Counted from the first letter of the stretch, positions 37,161-46,893 are shown. The stretch: 64,000 bases of DNA from Confluentibacter sediminis (GCF_003258355.1 NZ_QKPO01000004.1:291611-355610), one strand, 5' to 3'. Program-made: numbers and translations. Notes: generated by a model from the sequence alone, not told the origin.

Positions 37161-38735
37161 ATGAATAACACAATTTTATTAATTGTAGGAGGAATATTAT
37201 TAGGGGTTGTAATAGGATTTATTATAGCCAAAACATTAGAAAAAAATAATGCATCTAAACTTGTTAGAGAAGCAAAAAAATCTGCGGCTTCTATATTAAA
37301 AGAAGCAAATATTGAAGGAGAATCCATTAAAAAAGATAAAATCCTCCAAGCTAAAGAAAAGTTTATTGAACTTAAGTCGGAGCATGAAAAGGTGATATTG
37401 TCTCGTGACAAACAAATGGCTGAAGCTGAAAAGCGAACTAGAGATAAAGAATCTCAAGTATCTAGCGAGTTAAATAAATCGAAAACATTAAACGATAATT
37501 TAGAGGCAAAAATTAAAGATTACAATCATAGATTGGATATTCTTGATAAAAAAGAAGTTGAAATTGGAAGACTTCATAAAAGTCAGGTGGAACAATTAGA
37601 GGTTATTTCAAGTCTTTCGGCTGAGGATGCTAAAGCACAATTAATAGAATCTTTAAAAGGTCAAGCCAGAAACGAATCTATGGCGTTCGTGCAAAGTGCT
37701 GTTGAAGAAGCCAAACTGACCGCACAACAAGAAGCTAAAAAAATCATTATAAATACCATTCAACGTATTGGAACAGAAGAAGCCGTTGATAATTGCGTGT
37801 CTGTATTTAATATCGAGTCTGATGATGTTAAAGGTCGAATTATAGGTAGGGAAGGTCGAAATATTAGAGCGATTGAAGCTGCTACAGGTGTAGAAATTAT
37901 TGTTGATGACACACCGGAAGCTATTATTCTTTCTTGTTTTGATTCTGTGAGACGTGAAATTGCACGCTTATCATTACACAAATTGGTTACCGATGGTAGA
38001 ATTCACCCAGCTAGAATTGAAGAAGTTGTAGAGAAAACCAAAAAACAGATTGAACAAGAAATCATTGAAATTGGTAAACGTACGGTTATTGATTTAGGAA
38101 TTCATAACCTACATCCTGAACTTATTAAAATGGTAGGAAGAATGAAATACCGATCTTCTTACGGACAAAACTTATTACAACACTCGCGTGAAGTAGCTAA
38201 ACTTTGTGGCGTTATGGCAGCGGAATTAGGCTTGAATCCTAAATTAGCGAAACGAGCAGGTCTTTTACATGATATTGGAAAAGTGCCAGATGCTGAAGCA
38301 GATATGGAAACACCACATGCTATTCTTGGTATGCAATGGGCTGAAAAATATGGAGAGAAAGATGAGGTTTGTAATGCCATTGGAGCTCACCATGACGAAG
38401 TAGAAATGAAGTTTTTAATATCGCCTATCATACAGGTATGTGATGCTATTTCTGGAGCTCGTCCAGGTGCTAGACGTCAGGTTTTAGATAGTTATATTCA
38501 ACGTCTGAAAGATTTAGAAGATATTGCTTTTGGTTTCCAAGGGGTGAAAAAAGCTTATGCTATTCAAGCCGGTAGAGAACTTCGTGTGATAGTGGAAAGT
38601 GAAAAAGTAGATGATCAAAAAGCAGCTGAGTTATCGTTTAGCATTTCCCAAAAAATACAAACAGATATGACCTATCCTGGTCAGGTTAAAATTACAGTTA
38701 TTAGAGAAACTAGAGCGGTTAATATTGCTAAATAA
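37161..38735 (+). CDS. rny: ribonuclease Y
   Basis: A 524-residue membrane-anchored endoribonuclease. An N-terminal helix ([18 protein letters not shown]) is followed by a long coiled coil to about residue 190, a KH RNA-binding domain with [15 protein letters not shown], then an HD domain with HSREVAKL and LLHDIGK as metal ligands, and a C-terminal domain. RNase Y starts mRNA decay in bacteria lacking RNase E-based turnover. The leader region overlaps the end of the 6S candidate, which terminates 24 bases before the ATG. Confidence 0.93.
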   Translation: MNNTILLIVGGILLGVVIGFIIAKTLEKNNASKLVREAKKSAASILKEANIEGESIKKDKILQAKEKFIELKSEHEKVILSRDKQMAEAEKRTRDKESQVSSELNKSKTLNDNLEAKIKDYNHRLDILDKKEVEIGRLHKSQVEQLEVISSLSAEDAKAQLIESLKGQARNESMAFVQSAVEEAKLTAQQEAKKIIINTIQRIGTEEAVDNCVSVFNIESDDVKGRIIGREGRNIRAIEAATGVEIIVDDTPEAIILSCFDSVRREIARLSLHKLVTDGRIHPARIEEVVEKTKKQIEQEIIEIGKRTVIDLGIHNLHPELIKMVGRMKYRSSYGQNLLQHSREVAKLCGVMAAELGLNPKLAKRAGLLHDIGKVPDAEADMETPHAILGMQWAEKYGEKDEVCNAIGAHHDEVEMKFLISPIIQVCDAISGARPGARRQVLDSYIQRLKDLEDIAFGFQGVKKAYAIQAGRELRVIVESEKVDDQKAAELSFSISQKIQTDMTYPGQVKITVIRETRAVNIAK

Positions 38736-38745
38736 TTTTTATAGG

Positions 38746-38770
38746 TAAAAAGTTAAAAAGTTAAAAAGTT
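38746..38770 (+). repeat. 8-base tandem repeat (TAAAAAGT x3)
   Basis: Three perfect copies of TAAAAAGT lie between the stop codons of rny and xerD, which converge here. Simple-sequence slippage is the likely origin. Confidence 0.75.
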
Positions 38771-38786
38771 TAGTTTTAACTAACAA

Positions 38787-39683
38787 TTACTTCCTAGGAT
38801 GGTACTTTTGAACCACTTTAGTTAAATGGCTTTTATCTAAATGGACATAAATTTCCGTAGTAGTTATACTTTCATGACCAAGCATCAATTGTATAGACCT
38901 TAAGTCAGCATTGTTTTGAAGTAGGTGGGTGGCAAAAGAATGTCTGAAAGTATGGGGTGAAATACTTTTTTTAAGCCCAATTTTTTCCGCCAATTGTTTG
39001 ATAATAGTAAATATCATAGCTCTGGTAAGTTGTTTTCCTCGTCTGTTTAAAAACAAAGTATCTGCAAAACCAGATTGTATTTTTATATGAGAACGGACTT
39101 CCTTTTTATAAATATTAATATATTTTTGGGTACTTTCAACAATAGGAACAAAACGTTGTTTGTCACCTTTCCCAGTCACTTTAATAAATCCCTCATCAAA
39201 AAATAAATCAGATAATTTAAGGTTTACCAATTCACTGACACGTAGTCCACAACCATATAATGTTTCCAGAATGGCTCTGTTTCGTTCTCCTTCGGGTTTG
39301 CTTAAATCTATGGCATTTATAAGGGCATCTATTTCTTCTTCAGCTAAGGTATCAGGAAGCTTCATGCCAATTTTAGGCGATTCAATAAGCTCTAAAGGAT
39401 TATCTTCTCTGTAATCCTCAAAAATTAAATAACTAAAAAAGCTCCGTAATCCTGATATGATTCTAGATTGCGAGCGGGCGTTAGACTTTTTAGCTAGTTC
39501 GTAGATAAATTGTTGAACAACTTCAGAAGTAATTGAAATAGGGGATAAGGCTATGTCATTATTTTCTAGATAAAGAATCAATTTCTTGACATCCAATGCA
39601 TAATTATCAATAGAATTTTTTGATAGACCTCGTTCTATCTTTAAATACAGTTGATAATCCTTAAGTGCATTTTGCCATTTCAT
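38787..39683 (-). CDS. xerD: site-specific tyrosine recombinase XerD
   Basis: A 298-residue tyrosine recombinase. The SAM-like N-terminal domain (LKDYQLYLKIERGLSKNSID) precedes the catalytic domain with LYGCGLRVSEL (first Arg), HTFRHSFATHLL (His and second Arg), LGHESITTTEIYVH (His and nucleophile Tyr). It resolves chromosome dimers at dif with XerC. I use the ATG at 39683 because the family normally begins with a short segment like MKWQNALKDYQ; the extra 15 residues upstream look non-native. It is a lone housekeeping gene, not part of a mobile element. Confidence 0.9.
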   Translation of the reverse strand: MKWQNALKDYQLYLKIERGLSKNSIDNYALDVKKLILYLENNDIALSPISITSEVVQQFIYELAKKSNARSQSRIISGLRSFFSYLIFEDYREDNPLELIESPKIGMKLPDTLAEEEIDALINAIDLSKPEGERNRAILETLYGCGLRVSELVNLKLSDLFFDEGFIKVTGKGDKQRFVPIVESTQKYINIYKKEVRSHIKIQSGFADTLFLNRRGKQLTRAMIFTIIKQLAEKIGLKKSISPHTFRHSFATHLLQNNADLRSIQLMLGHESITTTEIYVHLDKSHLTKVVQKYHPRK

Positions 39684-39907
39684 AGATGTAAAAATAAAAT
39701 AAATTAATGGTTTGCTTGCTATTTGCAAAATTGATAAAATTTAAACAACAACATCCTATATTTTAACTACTTGATAACCAAAATATTAATGTAGTCTTTT
39801 ATATACATAATAAAAAAATATATAAAATACAAGATGAATTTATGAGGTATGTTTAAAATTTATGTATTTATTTTGTCATATAATCAATAATTAAAATCAA
39901 ATTTATT

Positions 39908-40456
39908 ATGAAAAAACTATTGTTAAGTGCTGCAATTGCAGTATTCGGATTATCGCAAGTAAATGCTCAAGATGAAGCAGTTGGTGGACAGACATCTAAA
40001 GGTAAATGGTTAATTGAAGCTAATACAGGTTTTTCTACTTTTTCTGAATCAAGTTTATTTCAACATTCGGCTAATACGGGTTTTGGATTATCTTCTTTTG
40101 ATGGTAACACAACGTGGTCTGTTGGTGCTGAAGGAGGTTATTTCGTGATGGATGATTTGGCTATTAAAGCTGGTTTGGGATATACTGATTTAGATTTCAC
40201 TTCTATCTTTACATATAAAGTAGGAGCTAAATATTATATTTTGAGTATGATTCCTCTTCAGATTGATGTAACTGGTGCAACCATAAAAGATGCAGATGAG
40301 AATCCATTGTGGTTAGGTTTACAAGGAGGCTATGCTATCTTTTTAGGCAACAATGTAAGTATTGAGCCTGGTTTAAGATATAGCTTATCTTTAAATGAAG
40401 AAGCTACTGATGAAGGTGTTTTTCAAGCACGTATTGGATTTGCTTTACATTTCTAA
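39908..40456 (+). CDS. outer membrane beta-barrel protein
   Basis: A 182-residue exported protein with a signal peptide ending at VNAQ. The mature chain is a run of antiparallel strands with Gly/aromatic alternation (TWSVGAEGGYFV, LAIKAGLGYTDLDF, WLGLQGGYAIFLG, FQARIGFALHF), the pattern of a small eight-stranded outer membrane barrel (OmpW/OprF-N-like class). The C-terminal Phe fits barrel-assembly recognition. Function is unknown. A clean terminator follows, so it is monocistronic. Confidence 0.78.
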   Translation: MKKLLLSAAIAVFGLSQVNAQDEAVGGQTSKGKWLIEANTGFSTFSESSLFQHSANTGFGLSSFDGNTTWSVGAEGGYFVMDDLAIKAGLGYTDLDFTSIFTYKVGAKYYILSMIPLQIDVTGATIKDADENPLWLGLQGGYAIFLGNNVSIEPGLRYSLSLNEEATDEGVFQARIGFALHF

Positions 40457-40475
40457 TAAAAAATAAAAATATTAT

Positions 40476-40505
40476 AAAACCGAAGTGTTAATTTCGGTTT
40501 TTTTA
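40476..40505 (+). terminator. terminator after the beta-barrel gene
   Basis: Stem AAAACCGAA/TTCGGTTTT with a T-run, 20 bases after the stop codon. Confidence 0.82.
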
Positions 40506-40531
40506 CGTCTTTTTTTTAATATTTTTACTGC

Positions 40532-40948
40532 ATGAAAAAACTAATCATCATTAACGGTCCCAATCTAAATTTATTAGGAAAACGTGAACCAGCTATTTAT
40601 GGAAGTTTAACGTTTACAGGATTTCTTCAAACGATTAAAGATAAATATCCTAGGGTAAAAATTGATTATTTTCAATCAAATATAGAAGGAGAGATAATAG
40701 ATAAGTTACAGGAAGTTGGCTTTAATTGCGATGGCATAATTTTAAATGCAGCTGCATACACTCATACCTCCGTTGGCATTGGCGATGCCGTAAAAGCAAT
40801 AGAAGCACCAGTAGTTGAAGTTCATATTTCGAATACATTTAGTAGAGAAGAATTTAGACATATCTCTTACATTTCACCAAATGCTAAAGGCGTTATTCTT
40901 GGTTTTGGGTTACAGAGTTATGAGTTGGCGATTCAAAGCTTTTTATAA
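40532..40948 (+). CDS. aroQ: 3-dehydroquinate dehydratase, type II
   Basis: A 138-residue type II dehydroquinase of the shikimate pathway, turning 3-dehydroquinate into 3-dehydroshikimate. It opens with IIINGPNLNLLGKREP and has Tyr23 in the flexible active-site loop (REPAIYGSLTF), QSNIEGEIID, ILNAAAYTHTSVG and a late VEVHISN with the catalytic His. Length is normal for the dodecameric type II family. It starts 25 bases after the preceding terminator and therefore needs its own promoter, which I could not place. Confidence 0.93.
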   Translation: MKKLIIINGPNLNLLGKREPAIYGSLTFTGFLQTIKDKYPRVKIDYFQSNIEGEIIDKLQEVGFNCDGIILNAAAYTHTSVGIGDAVKAIEAPVVEVHISNTFSREEFRHISYISPNAKGVILGFGLQSYELAIQSFL

Positions 40949-41105
40949 GATTTCTTCGATTTACATATTATTAGACATTTTGGATTAATATGTCTAATTA
41001 AGTCTAAAAATACAACAAGTCTATAAATCAATCACTTCATCATATTTTAACATTCTTCTAGGTTAATTTTATGATATTATTGTGTAATCCTTTAAGATTA
41101 GGGAA

Positions 41106-41113
41106 TAGATTTG
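41106..41113 (+). promoter_or_regulatory. -7 promoter element
   Basis: TAGATTTG fits TAnnTTTG; a TTG at 41080-41082 lies 23 bases upstream, and the start codon of the next gene is 26 bases downstream. Confidence 0.5.
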
Positions 41114-41138
41114 TAATATTCTAATTCTTCCTTGATTA

Positions 41139-41642
41139 ATGATAAGAATATTATTTGTTTCTGCTTTACTGGTTTCTAATTTAATAATATCTCAAGAGAG
41201 GATGAATGTAACTGATTCTTTTAGTGTTACAGATGACGTTAACATATTAGATACACCGAGGTTTTATGGAAGTTACTTCTCTGAATATAACGTGCATAAC
41301 AATTGGTTTTTTAGAATGGAAATGCAAGAAAGGAGTCATGATAATCTTATTAATAGTAAAACTCTAATAGAATATCCTTTATTGATAAAATATAGGCTAA
41401 ATAATAATCACAGTTTTTTATTAGGAACAAAAGTAAATGTATTAAAAATAAATGGTAGCATAGATGATGTCTCTTTATTTTATACTTTTGGCTATCAGTA
41501 TAATATCACAGAAGATTTTTCTCTTGAAGGAAGAGTAGATTATAATTTTAAAAAAAGCACGACTCCAAATATTGTAAATCCTACAATAAATAGCGGGGGT
41601 GATTATGTTCTTTACAGAGTAGGAGCAAAATTTAAATTTTAG
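41139..41642 (+). CDS. small outer membrane barrel-like protein, unknown
   Basis: A 167-residue exported protein with a signal peptide MIRILFVSALLVSNLIIS followed by Gln. The rest shows strands with paired aromatics (RFYGSYFSEYN, WFFRMEMQERS, SLFYTFGYQYN, FSLEGRVDYNF) and ends in VGAKFKF, consistent with a small porin-like barrel in the outer membrane. I do not recognise a family. A TAnnTTTG box lies upstream. Downstream, the 220-base stretch to the next gene holds a weak AT-rich hairpin at 41760-41782 and a terminator. Confidence 0.65.
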   Translation: MIRILFVSALLVSNLIISQERMNVTDSFSVTDDVNILDTPRFYGSYFSEYNVHNNWFFRMEMQERSHDNLINSKTLIEYPLLIKYRLNNNHSFLLGTKVNVLKINGSIDDVSLFYTFGYQYNITEDFSLEGRVDYNFKKSTTPNIVNPTINSGGDYVLYRVGAKFKF

Positions 41643-41794
41643 ACAGCAAAAAGGATCATTGACGTTCCCTTTTTAAACTTAAGCATTAAACCAGAAAAAT
41701 TATTATAGTTGGTATTTTAATTTGCTGCTCGATAGCTTTTTTATATCATTTGATTTCATAGAGCAAATAAAAATTTTGCTCTTTATGTATAAAT

Positions 41795-41829
41795 AAAAAG
41801 GCCATCCTTACTTTTGGACAGCCTTTTTT
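41795..41829. terminator. terminator, near-identical to the one at 45381-45417
   Basis: AAAAAGGC pairs with GCCTTTTT; the inner stem has two mismatches (CA where the other copy has TG) and a TTACTTTT-containing loop. It lies 34 bases past the stop of the minus-strand lipoprotein. Confidence 0.72.
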
Positions 41830-41862
41830 CAATAATTAAAAATCCCTCGATTAATAATTATT

Positions 41863-42444
41863 TTATTCTGTTTGCTTAAAATTGAAAGATATATCACCCG
41901 CAAAATAATTCAATGATTTATTCCCTGGATATATTTGTAAATTTCCACTGCCCCATTTATAATTATTTATTTTTATATTCCCTACAGTTATTGGGTAAGT
42001 GGCATTAATTCCATCTGTTTTCTCTCTTTTATACCAATCATCTGAATTCATAGTGATGGTGTATTCTTTGTTTTTTGTTAAATCTAAATCAACAATATCA
42101 AAATTGTAAACAGTATTAGCGCTTGCTACATTCACGATCTCAGTTTTCAATACTGTTCCCGCTTCTTTATCCCAAATGGTCACTTTTAAAGAAGGATTTG
42201 TATCTGGTAATTCTACTCTTATAGAAGTAATTACACCATTAACTAGTGGTGTGAATTCTAAACCAAATTCGTAACTGCCTGAGTTTATATAATCTGTTAC
42301 TTTTTGATTGAAGTCTGTTGAACTAAGATACCCTTCTAAAAAATTTTCTTCTTGATAATTAGGACCATCGTCATCTTTACTACATGAAAATAAAGTGACG
42401 CTTACAAAAATTATGAGGACTGATTTTAAAATTAATTTTTTCAT
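41863..42444 (-). CDS. lipoprotein with DUF4082-like domain
   Basis: A 193-residue lipoprotein (TLFSCSKDDD, lipid cysteine at residue 21). Residues about 60-145 resemble the DUF4082 beta-sandwich: YEFGLEFTPLVNGVITSIRVELP, then VTIWDKEAGTVLKTEIV and a later LTKNKEYTITMN. That fold is often found in extracellular carbohydrate-associated proteins. The charged SKDDDGP segment after the cysteine may favour surface export. It is divergent from the LytTR regulator gene across a 156-base gap, so it is a plausible target of that system, though this is inference. Confidence 0.65.
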   Translation of the reverse strand: MKKLILKSVLIIFVSVTLFSCSKDDDGPNYQEENFLEGYLSSTDFNQKVTDYINSGSYEFGLEFTPLVNGVITSIRVELPDTNPSLKVTIWDKEAGTVLKTEIVNVASANTVYNFDIVDLDLTKNKEYTITMNSDDWYKREKTDGINATYPITVGNIKINNYKWGSGNLQIYPGNKSLNYFAGDISFNFKQTE

Positions 42445-42600
42445 TTTTAAATTTTTATTAAGTTAATTGTAGGTTTTACTCCGCGAAGGTCTTAATGAAA
42501 AAAATAATTAAAAAACGAAAAAGGACGAACGACGTTTTAAATATATGAATCACAAGTTTGTTTGAAACACTTATATTTGAATTTGAAAATAAATAAAGCA

Positions 42601-43305
42601 ATGAAATCTTTTAACTGTATAATTGTTGACGATGACGAAATGGATAGGCTTGTAGTCGTTTCATACACTAAAAGATTTCCTATTTTAAATATTGTGGGTG
42701 TTTTTGAGTCGGCTGAAGAAGCAATGGTCTTTTTAAACAAGAACACCATAGAAATTGCTTTTTTAGATATTCAAATGCATGGCGCCTCAGGGATTGAGCT
42801 ACGTCAAAAAGTGTCTTCTATTCCAGTATGCGTTTTCATTTCATCTCATTCAGAGAATGCTGCAGAAACATTTGAGCTACAAACTCTAGACTTTATAGTA
42901 AAACCATTTAAATTTCCTCGTTTCGAACAAACTGTAAAACGCATTGAAGAATTTATGGAAGTTCGCTTAAAAGCAAGTTTATTTGAATCAAGCATCGGTG
43001 GAGATACTGTTTATGTAAAAACAGGACATGATCAAATAAAAGTTAAACTTCATGAAATTTTATATATGGAGGCTTTAAAAAATTATACCATTTTAGTTAC
43101 CCAGGATAAACGCCATTGTGTTTTATCTAATTTGGGAGAGATTTTACAAGAAGAAGCATTTCAATCGTTCATTAGGGTTCACCGAAGTTATGCGGTTCAA
43201 AAACAGTTTATACAAAAAATTAGAAGCCAACAAATTGTATTGAAAAATAATGTTTCTATTCCTGTTGGTAGAAGCTATAAGAATAGTATAAACACGATTC
43301 TATGA
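42601..43305 (+). CDS. LytTR-family response regulator
   Basis: A 234-residue regulator. The receiver domain (about 1-115) has acidic pocket residues in IIVDDDEMD, the phosphorylatable Asp56 in FLDIQM and Lys101 in VKPFKF. The LytTR DNA-binding domain (about 135-234) has VKTGHDQIKV, ILYMEALKNYTILVT and FIRVHRSYAVQ. I set the start at ATG 42601 and reject a TTG 39 bases upstream. Its last four bases overlap the kinase start (ATGA), so the two are translationally coupled and form a two-component system. Confidence 0.9.
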   Translation: MKSFNCIIVDDDEMDRLVVVSYTKRFPILNIVGVFESAEEAMVFLNKNTIEIAFLDIQMHGASGIELRQKVSSIPVCVFISSHSENAAETFELQTLDFIVKPFKFPRFEQTVKRIEEFMEVRLKASLFESSIGGDTVYVKTGHDQIKVKLHEILYMEALKNYTILVTQDKRHCVLSNLGEILQEEAFQSFIRVHRSYAVQKQFIQKIRSQQIVLKNNVSIPVGRSYKNSINTIL

Positions 43306-45371
43306 GAAAATATCTTATATTAATTTTAACGTGTATCACCTATTTCTCTTTTGGACAGCAAGAACCAATTCTTTCGACATATAATACCCAAAAAGAGAAA
43401 CTACAAGCTTGGGATGATTATTGTGGAGAAGTCGCTACTAATACGGAAGAGTACCAACATTTAATTAAAATATCAAATGAAGGCATTGCTCTTGCTGGAT
43501 ATAATGGTCTGTATTTAGCAAAATTCTATTTCTATAAAGGTTATGGTTACGAGTATAATAACAACCTTTATAAAGATGCCATTATCAATTATGAAAAGTC
43601 TTTATTTTACGCAAAAAAATCAAAGAATTTAAAATCAGAAACAGATGCTTTAATGCGGTTGAACTATTTATATTATTCTGTTAAAGAATTTAAAAAAAGA
43701 GATACACTTATTAATGTCATAAAAAAGATAATTGATACTACAAAAAACACATATACACTAGGCGTTTTAAATGGAAGTTTAGGAGAATATTATTTAGATA
43801 ATTCTGATTATGAAAAGTTTATTCATTTTAAATTAAGAGCAATCGAGTTTCGTAAAAAATTCCCAAAAAGAGATATTTCCAATAGTGACAACATTGGAAT
43901 TTCTTATGAGCAAATTGCTAGTAGTTATATTAAGATGAAGCAATTTGATAAAGCTATTGAATATACTAATTATGCAAAACCGTATATTAATAATTCAAAA
44001 AGCGGTTTAGCTTATTTATACGATTTTTATATACAATGCTATTCCAATTTACATCAACAGGATAGCATAAAAAAATATTACACAGAGATCTATAATTTAG
44101 TTAGTAGAAATGATTCGCTACATCTCAATATCAGTTATGCAAATCGACTTATGGCCGAATATTATCTCAATAATAAACAATTGAGTGCTGCTTTTAGTTA
44201 TGCTGAAAAAGCAATATCAAATGCAAAAAAATCGAATGATGAAGAAATTTTAATGGAGGCAAATATGGTTTATGGGAGGTTGCTTTACCAAAAAAAAGAT
44301 TACAAGAACGCTATAAACACGCTTATGTTAGCATCGGGATTTGCATTGGATTTTGATAAAGAACATTATATCAAAATAAATAAATTATTATCTAAAAGCT
44401 ATGCTGCAATAGGTGAATGGCAAAATGCCTATAAATACAATACCATTTACAGTGATAGCAATGAGGAAATATTACAAGAATCTGCTAAGCAGAGTATAGC
44501 CAATGCAGAAGCCAAGTATCAAAACAAGGTGAAAAAGCAAGAAATACAAAACAAAAATACTCAAATAAAAACGGCCAACAAGCAAAAATTCTATTTTATT
44601 ATAGGTATTTTCCTATTGATTATTATTGGAAGTTTACTTTTTTATCAAAGTAGAAGTCGCAAAAAAATTAATGAAAAACTCCAGCTTTTAAATCAAGAAC
44701 TCAATGAAGCAAACAAGGTTAAAACTAGATTTTTTAGTGTTTTAAATCACGATTTACGTGGTCCGGTGGCTAATCTTATTTTCTTTTTACAACTTCAAAA
44801 AGAAAGCCCGGAATTACTCGATGAAGAAAGTACCAAGCGTATGCAAGATAAAACAATGACTGGAGCAGAAAATCTTTTAAACGCCATGGAAGACATCTTG
44901 CAATGGAGTAAAAGCCAAATGGAAAATTTTAAACCTCAACCTAGAGAAATTGCCATAAATTCTTTATTTGAAGACACTAAAGCTCATTTTTCCAGTGAAA
45001 AGAAAGTTCATATTTCATTTGAGAATACACAAAATGTACAAATCAATACGGATGAAAATTATCTAAAAACGATCATCCGAAACTTAACAGGAAATGCCAT
45101 TAAAGCTCTAGATAAAATTGAAAATCCAACAATTATCTGGAAAGCTTGGCAAGAAAATAATCAATCATTTTTGTCTATTTCTGATAACGGAAAAGGAGCA
45201 TCAGACGAAAAATTTAAAGCATTGTATGACGACAAAGAAGTTGTCGGAATTAAAACTGGCTTAGGGTTGCACTTAATTAGAGATTTAGCAAAAGCAATTG
45301 ATTGCAAAATCACGGTCAATTCTAAAGTTAAAGAAGGCACAACTTTTATTTTAAAAATGAGAAACTTCTAA
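43302..45371 (+). CDS. TPR-containing membrane sensor histidine kinase
   Basis: A 689-residue kinase: signal peptide (ITYFSFGQQ), a periplasmic region of tetratricopeptide repeats to about residue 400, a transmembrane helix at about 430-449, then the HisKA region with the phospho-acceptor His483 in LNHDLRGPVAN and an ATPase domain with NLTGNAIKALD, ISDNGKGASDE and GLGLHLIRDLA. It most likely phosphorylates the LytTR regulator encoded just upstream, with which it overlaps by four bases. TPR-fused kinases are common in Bacteroidota; the signal is unknown. A strong terminator follows. Confidence 0.9.
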   Translation: MRKYLILILTCITYFSFGQQEPILSTYNTQKEKLQAWDDYCGEVATNTEEYQHLIKISNEGIALAGYNGLYLAKFYFYKGYGYEYNNNLYKDAIINYEKSLFYAKKSKNLKSETDALMRLNYLYYSVKEFKKRDTLINVIKKIIDTTKNTYTLGVLNGSLGEYYLDNSDYEKFIHFKLRAIEFRKKFPKRDISNSDNIGISYEQIASSYIKMKQFDKAIEYTNYAKPYINNSKSGLAYLYDFYIQCYSNLHQQDSIKKYYTEIYNLVSRNDSLHLNISYANRLMAEYYLNNKQLSAAFSYAEKAISNAKKSNDEEILMEANMVYGRLLYQKKDYKNAINTLMLASGFALDFDKEHYIKINKLLSKSYAAIGEWQNAYKYNTIYSDSNEEILQESAKQSIANAEAKYQNKVKKQEIQNKNTQIKTANKQKFYFIIGIFLLIIIGSLLFYQSRSRKKINEKLQLLNQELNEANKVKTRFFSVLNHDLRGPVANLIFFLQLQKESPELLDEESTKRMQDKTMTGAENLLNAMEDILQWSKSQMENFKPQPREIAINSLFEDTKAHFSSEKKVHISFENTQNVQINTDENYLKTIIRNLTGNAIKALDKIENPTIIWKAWQENNQSFLSISDNGKGASDEKFKALYDDKEVVGIKTGLGLHLIRDLAKAIDCKITVNSKVKEGTTFILKMRNF

Positions 45372-45380
45372 ATCTTATAT

Positions 45381-45417
45381 AAAAAAGGCTGTCCAAAAAG
45401 TAAGGACAGCCTTTTTT
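45381..45417. terminator. bidirectional terminator after the histidine kinase
   Basis: Perfect 14-base-pair stem, AAAAAAGGCTGTCC/GGACAGCCTTTTTT, with a nine-base loop. It also serves the convergent lpdA gene. Confidence 0.9.
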
Positions 45418-45436
45418 ATTTAGATTATTCTCTTAT

Positions 45437-46813
45437 CTATAAATGTATCACCTCATCATAAGCAGCTGCTACTGCTTCCATAACTGCTTCACTCATAGTA
45501 GGATGTGGATGAACTGTTTTTAAAACATCATGTCCTGTAGTTTCCAGTTTTCTACCTAAAACAGCTTCAGCAATCATATCGGTTACACCAGCACCAATCA
45601 TGTGGCAGCCTAACCATTCTCCATATTTGGCATCAAAAATAACTTTTACAAAACCATCAGCATTTCCTCCGGCTTTAGCTTTACCAGAAGCGGAGAAAGG
45701 GAATTTTCCCACTTTAATATCCAGCCCTTTTTCTTTCGCTTGCTTTTCGGTTAAACCTACACTGGCAATTTCAGGTGAGCAATAAGTACAACCTGGAATA
45801 TTTCCATAATCTAAAGCTTCCACATGCATGCCAGCAATATTTTCAACACATAAAATACCTTCGGCAGATGCCACGTGCGCCAATGCTTGTCCTGGCGTTA
45901 CATCTCCAATAGCATAATAACCAGGTATATTTGTTTTATAGAATTTATCAACTAAAATTTTATCTCTATCTACTACAATACCTACATCTTCCAAACCAAT
46001 ATTTTCAATATTTGTTTTAATGCCTACAGCAGATAAAATGATATCAGCTTCCAGAACTTCTTCACCTTTACTGGTTTTTACAGTTGCTTTTACACCATTT
46101 CCAGAAGTATCAACTTTTGTAACTTCAGCTGAAGTCATAATGTTAATGCCACTTTTTTTGAAAGAACGTTCTAATTGTTTAGAAACGTCTTCATCTTCAA
46201 CAGGAACAATGTTTGGTAAATATTCAACAATAGTTACTTCAGTTCCCATAGAGTTATAGAAATATGCAAACTCAACACCAATAGCTCCAGATCCAACAAC
46301 AATCATTTTTTTAGGTTGGCTAGGCAAACTCATGGCTTCTCTATAGCCAATGACTTTTTTTCCGTCTTGTGGTAAATTAGGCAAGACTCTAGAACGTGCA
46401 CCAGTAGCTATAATAATATGGTCGGCACTATATTCAGTGCCATCAACATCCACTTTTTTTCCAGTTTTAAGTTTTCCGTAACCTTCAATAACATCAATTT
46501 TGTTTTTCTTCATTAAAAACTGAACACCTTTGCTCATTCCATCAGCAACACCACGACTACGTTTCACAACAGCATCAAAATCTTTATCATACTCTTTAAC
46601 AGAAAGCCCGTAATCACCTGCATGCTTTAAATATTCAAAAACTTGAGCAGATTTTAACAACGCTTTCGTTGGAATACAACCCCAATTTAAACATACACCT
46701 CCAAGGTTTTCCTTTTCAATAATGGCTGTTTTAAAGCCTAATTGTGACGCTCTAATAGCTGTTACATACCCGCCTGGACCACTTCCAAGAACAATAATAT
46801 CGTATTTACTCAT
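45437..46813 (-). CDS. lpdA: dihydrolipoyl dehydrogenase
   Basis: A 458-residue FAD disulfide oxidoreductase (E3). FAD-binding GSGPGG at residues 10-15, the redox pair Cys41/Cys46 in GGVCLNWGCIPTK, a second GxGxxG for NAD (VGSGAIGVEF), FAD-contact TNIPGYYAIGD, and the catalytic His/Glu near HPHPTMSEAVME are all present. It reoxidises lipoamide in the pyruvate, 2-oxoglutarate and branched-chain complexes and in glycine cleavage. It stands alone, away from E1/E2 genes, as is common for a shared E3. A TAnnTTTG box is 18 bases upstream. Confidence 0.95.
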   Translation of the reverse strand: MSKYDIIVLGSGPGGYVTAIRASQLGFKTAIIEKENLGGVCLNWGCIPTKALLKSAQVFEYLKHAGDYGLSVKEYDKDFDAVVKRSRGVADGMSKGVQFLMKKNKIDVIEGYGKLKTGKKVDVDGTEYSADHIIIATGARSRVLPNLPQDGKKVIGYREAMSLPSQPKKMIVVGSGAIGVEFAYFYNSMGTEVTIVEYLPNIVPVEDEDVSKQLERSFKKSGINIMTSAEVTKVDTSGNGVKATVKTSKGEEVLEADIILSAVGIKTNIENIGLEDVGIVVDRDKILVDKFYKTNIPGYYAIGDVTPGQALAHVASAEGILCVENIAGMHVEALDYGNIPGCTYCSPEIASVGLTEKQAKEKGLDIKVGKFPFSASGKAKAGGNADGFVKVIFDAKYGEWLGCHMIGAGVTDMIAEAVLGRKLETTGHDVLKTVHPHPTMSEAVMEAVAAAYDEVIHL

Positions 46814-46831
46814 GTGTTAAATTTTAAGTGA

Positions 46832-46839
46832 CAAATTTA
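46832..46839 (-). promoter_or_regulatory. -7 promoter element of lpdA
   Basis: Minus strand TAAATTTG fits TAnnTTTG, 19 bases before the ATG. No clear -33 TTG. Confidence 0.5.
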
Positions 46840-46893
46840 CAAAATCGAATTTGAATAAAGGTTTTAGAATTCTATAAATTTCCATCTTTATAT

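Noticed and set aside
37082..37411. Minus-strand frame across the 6S candidate and the rny start
   Set aside because: It overlaps both a structured RNA and the conserved rny N-terminus and shows no recognisable protein.
38787..39683. Tyrosine recombinase as an integrase of a mobile element
   Set aside because: Sequence is the housekeeping XerD type and its neighbours are core genes; there is no att-like repeat or cargo.
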